The notes under the pieces are model-generated. The model saw only the letters and a program-made list of their open reading frames with translations, made no database searches and was not told the DNA's origin. A stretch of 5,274 nucleotides of DNA from Candidatus Omnitrophota bacterium (GTDB lineage: Bacteria > Omnitrophota > Gorgyraeia > Gygaellales > Profunditerraquicolaceae), in the NCBI GenBank assembly GCA_018818365.1, contig JAHISH010000084.1:1-5274 (forward strand), given 5' to 3'. The translations under genes and the position numbers were made by a program. Below, piece by piece: positions 1 to 5,010 of the stretch; the first letter of the stretch is position 1; each line of letters opens with the position of its first letter.

Positions 1-106
1 GAAACACCTGATCGTGGTTAAGTAGCCGTTTGTTCATAGACAGGCGTTACCTTGGTCCAGACGGACTTAAGGCAGGAAAAAAAGCAGAGAAAAAAGGAGG
101 AAGATC

Positions 107-1759
107 ATGAATTTAAGCAGGCCGAATGCAAATGATGCAACCGGGACCTTTAACCGCTCCAAGAATGTGGTGCCGGGCTCGGGTATCTGTTCACGATGCG
201 TCGACGGGTGTAAAGGCAATTGCGAGGTTTTCAGGTCCGCATTCAGGAGTCGGGAAGTAGTCTACCCCGGCCCTTTCGGGGAAGTGACTGCCGGAGCAGA
301 TAAGGATTATCCGGTGGATTACTCGCACCTGAACATGCAGGGGTATGCTTTAGGCGCGAAAGGGCTGCCCCAGGATGCGGTGGGCAATCCCGATAACACC
401 AAATTTCCGGATGTGGATACGCAGGTCCAGTACGGCTGGAATTCCAAAATAAAAATGAAAGCCCCTATTTTTACCGGAGCGCTCGGTTCGACCGAGATCG
501 CCAGAAAAAACTGGGAGCATTTTGCCGTGGGAGCGGCCATTTCGGGTATTACCCTGGTCTGCGGCGAGAATGTCTGCGGTATCGATCCGGGATTGGAGCT
601 GGATAGTAAAGGTAAGATTAAAAGTTCACCGGACATGGATCGCAGGATTGAGACATACAAGAGGTTCCATGAAGGATACGGCGAAATTCTGGTGCAGATG
701 AATGTGGAAGATACGCGTCTAGGGGTTGCGGAATACGTGCGCAAAAAACATGCCTTGGAATCCATAGAACTGAAGTGGGGACAGGGCGCCAAGTGTATTG
801 GAGGCGAGATAAAAGTAAAAAGCCTGGAGCGGGCGCTGGAGTTGAAGAAACGCGGGTATATCGTTACGCCTAATCCGGCGGAAGAGGCGATCCAGAAGGC
901 GTTTGAAGATGGCGCAATAAAGGAATTCGAACGTCATTCGCGCTTAGGCTTTGTTTCAGAGGATTCGTTTATGGCCGAGGTCAAGCGCCTGCGGGATCTC
1001 GGGTTCAAACGTGTTACCCTTAAGACCGGGGCCTACTCTATGCGCGAATTGGCTATGGCGATCAAATATGCCTCTTTGGCAGAGATCGATCTGTTGACCA
1101 TTGACGGCGCGCCTGGCGGGACAGGGATGAGCCCCTGGAGGATGATGGAGGAATGGGGTATTCCTACCTTTTATTTGGAAGCGCTGACCCATGAATTCTG
1201 CCAGAAATTATCTAAGAAAGGGATGCGTGTCCCGGACATAGCCATTGCCGGAGGTTTTTCTAACGAAGACCATGTCTTCAAAGTCATCGCCATGGGCGCT
1301 CCCTATGTCAGAGCAGTCTGTATGGGCAGGGCATTGATGATTCCGGGTATGGTGGGGAAAAATATCGGCGGCTGGATTAAGGAAAACAAGCTTCCGGTTA
1401 CCGTGTCCGAGTACGGTAAGACGGAGAAGGAAATATTCGTCTGTTATGAAGAGTTGGCTGAGAAATACGGAAAAGACATAAAGAATATACCTTTGGGGGC
1501 ATTGGGGGTATATTCTTTTGTCCAAAAGATCAGGGTCGGCCTGCAGCAGTTGATGGCCGGAAGCAGGAATTTCAGGCTCGCCACCATTTCTCGCAAGGAT
1601 CTGATGAGTCTGACCGAGGATGCGGCGAAAGTCAGCGGTATTCCCTACGTTATGGATGCCTACCGTCAGGAGGCAGAGGCGGTTCTTAACGGCAAGGGAA
1701 ACGGTAAATCCCAGAATCATCTCAATCACCGTCGGTCAAAAGTAGCGGTAGGGAGGTAG
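107..1759 (+). CDS. FMN-binding glutamate-synthase-family oxidoreductase, stand-alone synthase domain
   Basis: This 550-residue protein matches the FMN-binding synthase domain of glutamate synthase. Visible elements are the QGAK segment (ELKWGQGAKCIGGEI, about residues 221-235), the glycine-rich TIDGAPGGTGMSP (331-343) and the FMN-phosphate strand-loop IAIAGGFSNEDH (379-389), followed by MGAPYVRAVCMGRALM. The N-terminus carries a C-x2-C-x3-C-x3-C cluster (C28, C31, C35, C39) that could hold an Fe-S centre. The glutaminase domain is absent. The 3Fe-4S cysteines that follow the FMN strand in classical GltB are also absent. It therefore resembles the short archaeal/anaerobe-type GltB homologues, and glutamate synthesis is not assured. 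The start is set by AAAGGAGG at 93-100, 6 nt before the ATG. The last 20 or so residues are a basic low-complexity tail. A 58-residue Cys protein follows 2 nt downstream, probably in the same operon. The family call is firm; the substrate is unknown. Confidence 0.9.
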   Translation: MNLSRPNANDATGTFNRSKNVVPGSGICSRCVDGCKGNCEVFRSAFRSREVVYPGPFGEVTAGADKDYPVDYSHLNMQGYALGAKGLPQDAVGNPDNTKFPDVDTQVQYGWNSKIKMKAPIFTGALGSTEIARKNWEHFAVGAAISGITLVCGENVCGIDPGLELDSKGKIKSSPDMDRRIETYKRFHEGYGEILVQMNVEDTRLGVAEYVRKKHALESIELKWGQGAKCIGGEIKVKSLERALELKKRGYIVTPNPAEEAIQKAFEDGAIKEFERHSRLGFVSEDSFMAEVKRLRDLGFKRVTLKTGAYSMRELAMAIKYASLAEIDLLTIDGAPGGTGMSPWRMMEEWGIPTFYLEALTHEFCQKLSKKGMRVPDIAIAGGFSNEDHVFKVIAMGAPYVRAVCMGRALMIPGMVGKNIGGWIKENKLPVTVSEYGKTEKEIFVCYEELAEKYGKDIKNIPLGALGVYSFVQKIRVGLQQLMAGSRNFRLATISRKDLMSLTEDAAKVSGIPYVMDAYRQEAEAVLNGKGNGKSQNHLNHRRSKVAVGR

Positions 1760-1761
1760 CC

Positions 1762-1938
1762 ATGGAACGCAAAGGACTATGCAGTACCTGTGTAGAGGTC
1801 CAGACCTGCATCTTCAGTAAGGATCCGCCTGTGTGGCAGTGCGAAGAATTCTCCGACGCTAACCATGCGCCGACCAGCTTTAAACAGGCCAAGACAAAAA
1901 GGGCGGTTTCCCGCGCAGCAGCGACTGAAAGCGAATAG
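1762..1938 (+). CDS. Small four-cysteine protein (58 aa), probable metal or Fe-S binding
   Basis: This short ORF encodes a 58-residue protein with cysteines at 7, 10, 16 and 27 (C-x2-C-x5-C-x10-C). The surrounding sequence is GLCSTCVEVQTC, then PPVWQCEEF. The spacing suggests a zinc or Fe-S site. The C-terminal half is Lys/Arg/Ala-rich and probably disordered. Its start lies 2 nt after the upstream stop codon, and its Shine-Dalgarno GGGAGGT (1751-1757) overlaps the end of that gene, so the two are probably translationally coupled. A stem-loop terminator follows. From memory, short proteins with a GLCxxC...PVWxCEE(F/Y) pattern occur in anaerobic bacteria and archaea without an assigned function. 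The cluster resembles the one at the N-terminus of the neighbouring FMN enzyme, so a redox-partner or accessory role is a reasonable guess, but it is inference. Confidence 0.78.
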   Translation: MERKGLCSTCVEVQTCIFSKDPPVWQCEEFSDANHAPTSFKQAKTKRAVSRAAATESE

Positions 1939-1972
1939 GGGATACCCCCGTAAGTCAGTAAGAACCAAAGAC

Positions 1973-2019
1973 AAGGCGTCCGTAATTCCGATGAGAAAAA
2001 AAGGACGCCTTATCTTTTT
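1973..2019 (+). terminator. Stem-loop terminator after the glutamate-synthase-like operon
   Basis: A perfect 9-bp inverted repeat, AAGGCGTCC (1973-1981) and GGACGCCTT (2003-2011), is followed by ATCTTTTT (2012-2019). The 21-nt loop is longer than usual and ends in a run of seven A. Its position after the 58-aa gene and before the eno promoter fits a rho-independent terminator. Confidence 0.75.
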
Positions 2020-2058
2020 GTAAGGATGGTCCGCTGCCTGTGTAATGCCCATTTTCTA

Positions 2059-2086
2059 TTGACCGGTGAAAAAAATATGCTATACT
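2059..2086 (+). promoter_or_regulatory. Sigma-70-type promoter for eno
   Basis: A -35 box TTGACC (2059-2064) and a -10 box TATACT (2081-2086) are separated by 16 nt. TGC directly before the -10 box makes it an extended -10 element. Transcription would start near 2093, giving a leader of about 35 nt before the eno ATG. It sits just after the preceding terminator. Confidence 0.7.
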
Positions 2087-2127
2087 ATGTCCTCAATTGT
2101 ATCCTTTATAAGATTACGGAGGAGATT

Positions 2128-3390
2128 ATGGCAAAGATAGAGAAAGTGTGGGCACGGCAGATACTTGATTCACGCGGTAATCCTACGGTAGAAGTTGATA
2201 TCGTTTTAGATAAAGGGATCCTCGGCCGCGCCGCAGTCCCTTCAGGGGCTTCGACAGGAGAGATGGAAGCCCTTGAGTTAAGAGATGGAGATCAAAAGGT
2301 ATACTTAGGTAAGGGGGTAAGTAAAGCGGTGGGAAATGTCAATTCGGTAATTGCTTCAAAATTAAAGGGTTTAGATTGTGATTTCGAAAAGATCGATACC
2401 TTGCTGCTTGCACTGGACGGTACCGAGAATAAATCAAAACTCGGGGCAAATGCCATCCTGGGTGTTTCTATGGCGGCGGCGAAGGCGCAAGCCCTGGTGA
2501 CACAACAGCCCCTCTATGAATTCCTGGGAGACGATCAGGCAAAGATACTCCCGGTGCCTTTAATGAATGTACTCAACGGCGGGCTGCATGCGGATAATAA
2601 CCTTGATATCCAGGAATTCATGATTATGCCGGTCGGTGCGCCGAGTTTTAGCGAAGCATTGCGTTATGCCACCGAGATATTCCATACCCTCAAAGCAATT
2701 CTCAAATCCAAGAAACTCTCTACCTCCGTCGGTGATGAAGGCGGTTTTGCTCCCAGTTTGCAGAGTAATGAAGAAGCGCTGACCTTGCTTATCGAGGCTA
2801 TTGAAAAAGCAGGGTATCGGCCCGGTAAAGACGTGTTCTTAGCATTAGACTGCGCGGCCAGTTCGTTTTATCAGGATGGGGCGTATCAGTTCGATGGCGG
2901 GAGAAAAGATTCTGCCGCATTGATCGCGCTGTACGAAAATTGGCTGGGAAAATATCCGGTTGTCTCCATAGAAGACGGGCTGTCGGAGCATGATTGGGCG
3001 GGGTGGAAAGAGATGACCGAAAGACTCGGGATGCGCCAGCAGTTGGTAGGAGACGATATTTTTGTCACCAATCCTAAAATTTTCAAAAAAGGCATTGCAG
3101 AAAAAATTGGAAATGCTATACTAGTAAAAGTCAATCAGATCGGAACTCTTTCTGAAACACTCCAGGCAATCGCTATTGCCAAGAATAACAAATACAAGGC
3201 AATCATTTCTCACCGCTCCGGTGAGACCGAAGATACGACGATCGCCCATTTAGCGGTGGCGACGGGTGTCGGGCAGATAAAGACCGGATCGTTGTCCCGA
3301 ACCGATAGGGTCTGTAAGTATAACGAACTCTTACGGATCGAAGAGGAGTTAGGCACGCGTGCGGTGTATGCAGGGACCCTCTGGAAGTAG
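2128..3390 (+). CDS. eno: Enolase (phosphopyruvate hydratase)
   Basis: Enolase converts 2-phosphoglycerate to phosphoenolpyruvate in glycolysis and gluconeogenesis, in the cytosol and with Mg2+. The 420-residue product has the normal family length and every hallmark I can check: [11 protein letters not shown] (13-23), the substrate loop [12 protein letters not shown] (37-48), [14 protein letters not shown] (151-164), GDEGGFAP with the general-acid residue E204, Mg2+ ligands D241, E282 and D309, the catalytic lysine K334 in [18 protein letters not shown] (361-369) and K385. The start is the ATG at 2128, where the conserved [19 protein letters not shown] begins. It is preceded by GGAGGAG (2118-2124). 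The frame is open upstream to 2026, but that extension crosses the promoter and is not coding. The next gene begins 2 nt after the stop. Confidence 0.97.
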   Translation: MAKIEKVWARQILDSRGNPTVEVDIVLDKGILGRAAVPSGASTGEMEALELRDGDQKVYLGKGVSKAVGNVNSVIASKLKGLDCDFEKIDTLLLALDGTENKSKLGANAILGVSMAAAKAQALVTQQPLYEFLGDDQAKILPVPLMNVLNGGLHADNNLDIQEFMIMPVGAPSFSEALRYATEIFHTLKAILKSKKLSTSVGDEGGFAPSLQSNEEALTLLIEAIEKAGYRPGKDVFLALDCAASSFYQDGAYQFDGGRKDSAALIALYENWLGKYPVVSIEDGLSEHDWAGWKEMTERLGMRQQLVGDDIFVTNPKIFKKGIAEKIGNAILVKVNQIGTLSETLQAIAIAKNNKYKAIISHRSGETEDTTIAHLAVATGVGQIKTGSLSRTDRVCKYNELLRIEEELGTRAVYAGTLWK

Positions 3391-3392
3391 TA

Positions 3393-3674
3393 ATGCTGCC
3401 GATTATAAAAAAAGCTTTTTGGTTTTTAGGGTTTGGTATTTTTCTTTTGATTGTTTTCTTCCCCGGCTATACGAAGGTGCAGGAGTTGAAGGAGAAGAAC
3501 CGCGATTTAGAGAGTAAGGCCAAAGAGTTAAAGATAGAGAACGTTCTTTTACAGGAAGAACTCAAGCGTATCGAGCATGACCCTTTGTATCAGGAGAAGC
3601 TCGCCCGGGAAAAGATGGGGGTGGTCAGAAAAGGAGAGATCCCCGTTAGGATAATCCCTGAGAGGGAACGATAG
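3393..3674 (+). CDS. FtsB/DivIC-family septum formation initiator
   Basis: This 93-residue, single-pass membrane protein has a short cytoplasmic N-terminus, a hydrophobic helix at about residues 9-24 (FWFLGFGIFLLIVFF), then a charged coiled coil at about 28-62. A C-terminal DPLYQEKLAREKMGVVRKGE segment matches the end of the FtsB/DivIC fold. In known members it joins FtsL and FtsQ (DivIB) in the divisome and helps activate septal peptidoglycan synthesis. FtsB and DivIC cannot be told apart here. The ATG lies 2 nt after the eno stop codon with only a weak GGAAG upstream, so translation is probably coupled to eno. No terminator lies between the two genes. Confidence 0.88.
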   Translation: MLPIIKKAFWFLGFGIFLLIVFFPGYTKVQELKEKNRDLESKAKELKIENVLLQEELKRIEHDPLYQEKLAREKMGVVRKGEIPVRIIPERER

Positions 3675-3695
3675 CATTGTTTTCGCATGTGCAGT

Positions 3696-3715
3696 AAGAA
3701 CAAGAGTTCTTTGTT
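3696..3715 (+). other. Small hairpin between the ftsB-like gene and the tRNA
   Basis: AAGAAC (3696-3701) and GTTCTT (3706-3711) form a 6-bp stem with an AAGA loop, followed by TGTT. It could be a weak terminator for the eno operon or a processing structure upstream of the tRNA. The stem is short and AT-rich, so full termination is doubtful. I found no clear -35/-10 pair for the tRNA in this 57-nt gap, so read-through from eno is possible. Confidence 0.3.
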
Positions 3716-3759
3716 ATAGATAGGAAGATATCGCGGGGTGGAGCAGCCTGGTAGCTCGC

Positions 3760-3763
3760 AAGG
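3760..3763 (+). promoter_or_regulatory. Possible Shine-Dalgarno for the endonuclease, inside the tRNA anticodon stem
   Basis: The endonuclease ATG (3768) is only 2 nt inside the intron, so any leader must come from the tRNA exon. AAGG (3760-3763), half of the anticodon stem, lies 4 nt upstream and is the only purine-rich candidate. If it is used, only unspliced precursor can be translated, and ribosome binding would compete with tRNA folding. The match is short. Confidence 0.35.
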
Positions 3764-3767
3764 CTCA

Positions 3768-4265
3768 ATGGACACAAAGCTCACAGCAGATATTGCGGAA
3801 TCAGCAGTAACAACTGAACTTCTCAAAAGAGGATTCAGGGTGCTGCAGCCTATTGGCGATCGACTTGCCTATGATTTGGCGGTCGAACGCGATGGGTATT
3901 TGCTACGCCTCCAGGTGAAGAGTGCTTGGTTTAACGCGAAAGACAAGAGTTATATTGTTGATTCGCGCAGGACCAAAACTAATCGCCGGCGCATGCTGAG
4001 GCAGCGTTATGGAGAGCGCGACTTTGATTTTGCAATTATCTATCTTGCCGACGTGCACGTGTTCTACGTAATGCCACTATCTGTTTTCTCTAACTACGAA
4101 AGTACCATTACTTTTGTGGAGACAGAGAAAAGGCAGCGTAGACCGAAGTCAGCAATGTATAGAGAGCAATGGGATTTGTTGTCTAATGGGCTCCTCGGCC
4201 GGAGACGGCCGAAGGATAGTCTGTCAAATTCGGTGAAGCCCTTGACTTCAAGGAGTCAGAGGTAA
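3768..4265 (+). CDS. PD-(D/E)XK homing endonuclease, I-Ssp6803I type
   Basis: This 165-residue protein matches my memory of I-Ssp6803I (about 150 aa), the enzyme of the Synechocystis tRNA-fMet intron. Both begin MDTKLT-DIAE and share the GDRL-YDL stretch and the TNRR and DFDFA segments. The expected PD-(D/E)XK active-site residues are present: E11 (IAE), D36 (YDL), Q49 and K51 (LQVK). It should cut the intronless tRNA-fMet gene near the anticodon to start intron homing. Start choice: the ATG at 3768 gives the family N-terminus. An in-frame GTG at 3738 lies in the tRNA acceptor stem and is rejected. Recognisable similarity ends near residue 140. The last 25 or so residues are Arg/Ser-rich and are encoded by ribozyme sequence (P1 3' strand through P5), so they probably reflect RNA constraint. 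No frameshift is seen, so it may be active. Confidence 0.9.
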   Translation: MDTKLTADIAESAVTTELLKRGFRVLQPIGDRLAYDLAVERDGYLLRLQVKSAWFNAKDKSYIVDSRRTKTNRRRMLRQRYGERDFDFAIIYLADVHVFYVMPLSVFSNYESTITFVETEKRQRRPKSAMYREQWDLLSNGLLGRRRPKDSLSNSVKPLTSRSQR

Positions 4266-4408
4266 TACCGAGCCAAGGTCCGCAGTTCTTGTGGACAAGG
4301 TGTAGAGACTAAACGGCAGATGTCCTACAAAGTGTAGGATGAAGAGATAGTCCAGACTACAAATCCGCTTTAGAAATAAGGCGGAGCAGTGTAAACTGCA
4401 GTAGTATG
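4187..4408 (+). ncRNA. Group I intron catalytic core (P1 3' strand to terminal G)
   Basis: The paired elements can be assigned by eye. P2 is CCTCGGCC (4193-4200) with 4207-4215, one bulge. P3 is TCTGTC (4220-4225) with GGCAGA (4315-4320). P4 is TTCGGT (4229-4234) with ACCGAG (4267-4272). P5/P5a is CC..TGACT (4239-4247) with AGTCA..GG (4254-4262). P6 is 4278-4284 with 4290-4296. P7 is GACTA (4307-4311) with TAGTC (4348-4352). P8 is TCCTAC (4323-4328) with GTAGGA (4334-4339). P9 is 4364-4370 with 4378-4385. P9.1 is GCAGT-GTAA-ACTGC (4386-4399) with a GNRA loop. ACTAC (4356-4360) pairs with GTAGT (4401-4405) and encloses P9 and P9.1. The conserved R stretch GTGTAGAGACTAAACGG and S stretch AGATAGTCC are both present. 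The core appears intact. Confidence 0.9.
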
Positions 4409-4457
4409 CATAACCTTGAGGTCGCAAGTTCAAATCTTGCCCCCGCAACCACATAAT

Positions 4458-4481
4458 TCTCTCGAACTTAAAGTAGAGAGA
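4458..4481 (+). repeat. Short inverted repeat after the tRNA 3' end
   Basis: TCTCTC (4458-4463) and GAGAGA (4476-4481) form a 6-bp stem, with ACTT/AAGT able to pair inside it. It lies between the tRNA CCA and the terminator. It may guide 3' trailer processing or be incidental. Confidence 0.35.
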
Positions 4482-4488
4482 TAAATTT

Positions 4489-4523
4489 AACCCTGATTAG
4501 CAAGACTAGTCAGGGTTATTTTT
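4489..4523 (+). terminator. Rho-independent terminator of the tRNA-fMet transcript
   Basis: AACCCTGATTAG (4489-4500) pairs with CTAGTCAGGGTT (4506-4517) as a 12-bp stem with one T-G wobble and a CAAGA loop. It is followed by A and TTTTT (4519-4523). It lies 38 nt after the tRNA end and is the strongest terminator in the window. Confidence 0.88.
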
Positions 4524-4562
4524 ATATCCGCACGTGTCAAAGAGTTAGGGCATTAATTTTGA

Positions 4563-4973
4563 TACCACTTAGAAGTTGCCAATGCTATCACGAAACTTTC
4601 TTTATGGGATTTGGGGGTTTCCGGGAAGACGTTTGCTTGCACAAAAGACCGTAGGGAGAACTTCCTTGAATATTTAGAGATGATTGATAAAGATCAGATC
4701 GATGTTACATTTCTGCATACAATATCTACCAAGTTTAGTCCGTCGTCAAGAAAGCGGAAAAAGAAAGTTGAACCCGAGGAGCCGGAGAAAGGCAATCCGG
4801 ACGACTCCATCTATTACAATTGTACCGTAACGCTGTCCAAATATCATGTTATCGCCATGTTTGATGATAAAGCTGAGCGGATGGAAAAGGTTGTTGAGGC
4901 AATCGCCCATGGAGTAGTGAAGACATGGAAAGAAGAAGGGAATCAAGGTAATAAAATTAACACTAAGTGTTAA
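4563..4973 (+). pseudogene. Unrecognised reading frame without a credible start, probable 5'-truncated gene
   Basis: I do not recognise this product. The frame is open from just after a stop codon at 4560-4562 to the TAA at 4971-4973, 136 codons, but contains no ATG until 4680. The only earlier start is a TTG at 4611, which has no proper Shine-Dalgarno (GGGA ends 1 nt before it). The part before 4611 (YHLEVANAITKLSLWD) already looks protein-like, so the 5' part of a larger gene may have been lost. The product is soluble, with a Lys/Glu/Pro-rich linker near SSRKRKKKVEPEEPEKG, then a strand-like stretch (DDSIYYNCTVTLSKYHVIAMF) and a C-terminal helix. If intact, it would be a 120-aa protein from 4611 or a 97-aa one from 4680. 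Its stop codon lies within the palindrome before the toxin gene. Confidence 0.45.
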
Positions 4974-4974
4974 T
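4956..4974. promoter_or_regulatory. 19-nt perfect palindrome, candidate operator of the toxin-antitoxin operon
   Basis: ATTAACACTAAGTGTTAAT has two perfect 9-bp arms around a single central A. It ends 7 nt before a TTGACA -35 box and 23 nt before the toxin ATG. Antitoxins of HigA type have a helix-turn-helix domain and bind palindromes of about this size to repress their own operon. No T-tract follows, and a 1-nt loop could not close, so a terminator is unlikely. The operator role is inference. Confidence 0.6.
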
Positions 4975-4981
4975 AATTCTC

Positions 4982-5010
4982 TTGACAGACAGACGATATG
5001 GATATATACT
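4982..5010 (+). promoter_or_regulatory. Near-consensus sigma-70 promoter at the toxin gene start
   Basis: TTGACA (4982-4987) and TATACT (5005-5010) are separated by exactly 17 nt, so the -35 box is perfect and the -10 box has five of six bases. It directly follows the 19-nt palindrome. The -10 box lies inside the first codons of the toxin frame, so transcripts would begin near 5017, after the ATG at 4998. This conflict is discussed in the findings. Confidence 0.55.

Larger units (their letters stand above)
3766..4408 (+). mobile_element. Group I intron in the tRNA-fMet anticodon loop, carrying a homing endonuclease gene
   Basis: This 643-nt intron lies between U33 and C34 of the initiator tRNA. 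The 5' exon ends in U3765 and the intron ends in G4408, as in group I introns. P1 forms between GGCU|CA (3762-3767) and UGGGCU (4187-4192), with the U-G wobble exactly at the splice site. The 3' exon start CAU can pair with AUG (4186-4188) as P10. Almost the whole P1 loop is filled by an endonuclease ORF. The layout is that of a homing intron: the ORF product would cut intronless tRNA-fMet genes and the RNA would splice itself out. The known relative is the tRNA-fMet intron of Synechocystis. Cyanobacterial tRNA introns belong to subgroup IC3, and this core looks similar. Confidence 0.93.
3732..4451 (+). tRNA. tRNA-fMet (CAU, initiator), interrupted by a group I intron
   Basis: The exons are 3732-3765 and 4409-4451, which join into a 77-nt tRNA with encoded CCA (4449-4451). 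The acceptor stem CGCGGGG/CCCCGCA leaves C1 opposite A72 unpaired, the signature of bacterial initiators. The D-arm is GAGC-AGCCTGGTA-GCTC. The anticodon arm is CAAGG-CTCATAA-CCTTG. The T-arm is GCAAG-TTCAAAT-CTTGC. The gene splits after U33. A CA repeated at both junctions leaves 2 nt of ambiguity, but the group I rule (exon ends in U, intron ends in G) places the sites at 3765/3766 and 4408/4409. It formylates and decodes start AUG once the intron is removed. Pair 29:41 is A-U instead of the usual G-C. A strong terminator follows at 4489-4523. Confidence 0.96.

Noticed and set aside
2..25. Possible C-terminal end of an upstream gene (frame reading KHLIVVK, then TAG)
   Set aside because: Seven codons are too few to support a gene. 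The only other frames stop within 21 nt. It may be real, but needs sequence to the left.
50..72. Hairpin CCTT-G-GTCC/GGAC-TT-AAGG upstream of the first gene
   Set aside because: The stem is interrupted and no T-tract follows. I see no riboswitch consensus or clear promoter in 1-92.
1208..1729. Minus-strand 173-aa ORF, and similar antisense frames across 319-1192
   Set aside because: They lie opposite the well-supported glutamate-synthase-like gene and have no recognisable family features. They are shadows of its codon use.
1777..2052. Minus-strand 91-aa ORF
   Set aside because: It is opposite the 58-aa Cys protein and crosses the terminator. The plus-strand gene has a good Shine-Dalgarno and a Cys motif.
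2026..2127. 34-codon N-terminal extension of enolase
   Set aside because: It crosses the promoter, and the conserved enolase N-terminus begins at the ATG at 2128, which has its own Shine-Dalgarno.
2886..3134. Minus-strand 82-aa ORF inside eno
   Set aside because: It is fully antisense to conserved enolase sequence.
3738..3767. 10-codon extension of the endonuclease from a GTG
   Set aside because: It lies inside the tRNA acceptor, D and anticodon arms. The family N-terminus begins at 3768.
3590..3826. Minus-strand 78-aa ORF
   Set aside because: It runs across the end of the division gene, the tRNA 5' exon and the endonuclease start, all of which are supported on the plus strand.
4248..4454. 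Minus-strand 68-aa ORF starting MWLRGQDLNLRPQGY
   Set aside because: It is the antisense of the tRNA 3' exon. GQDLNLRPQGY-type proteins are a familiar artefact of translating tRNA genes backwards, and the rest is antisense to the intron core.
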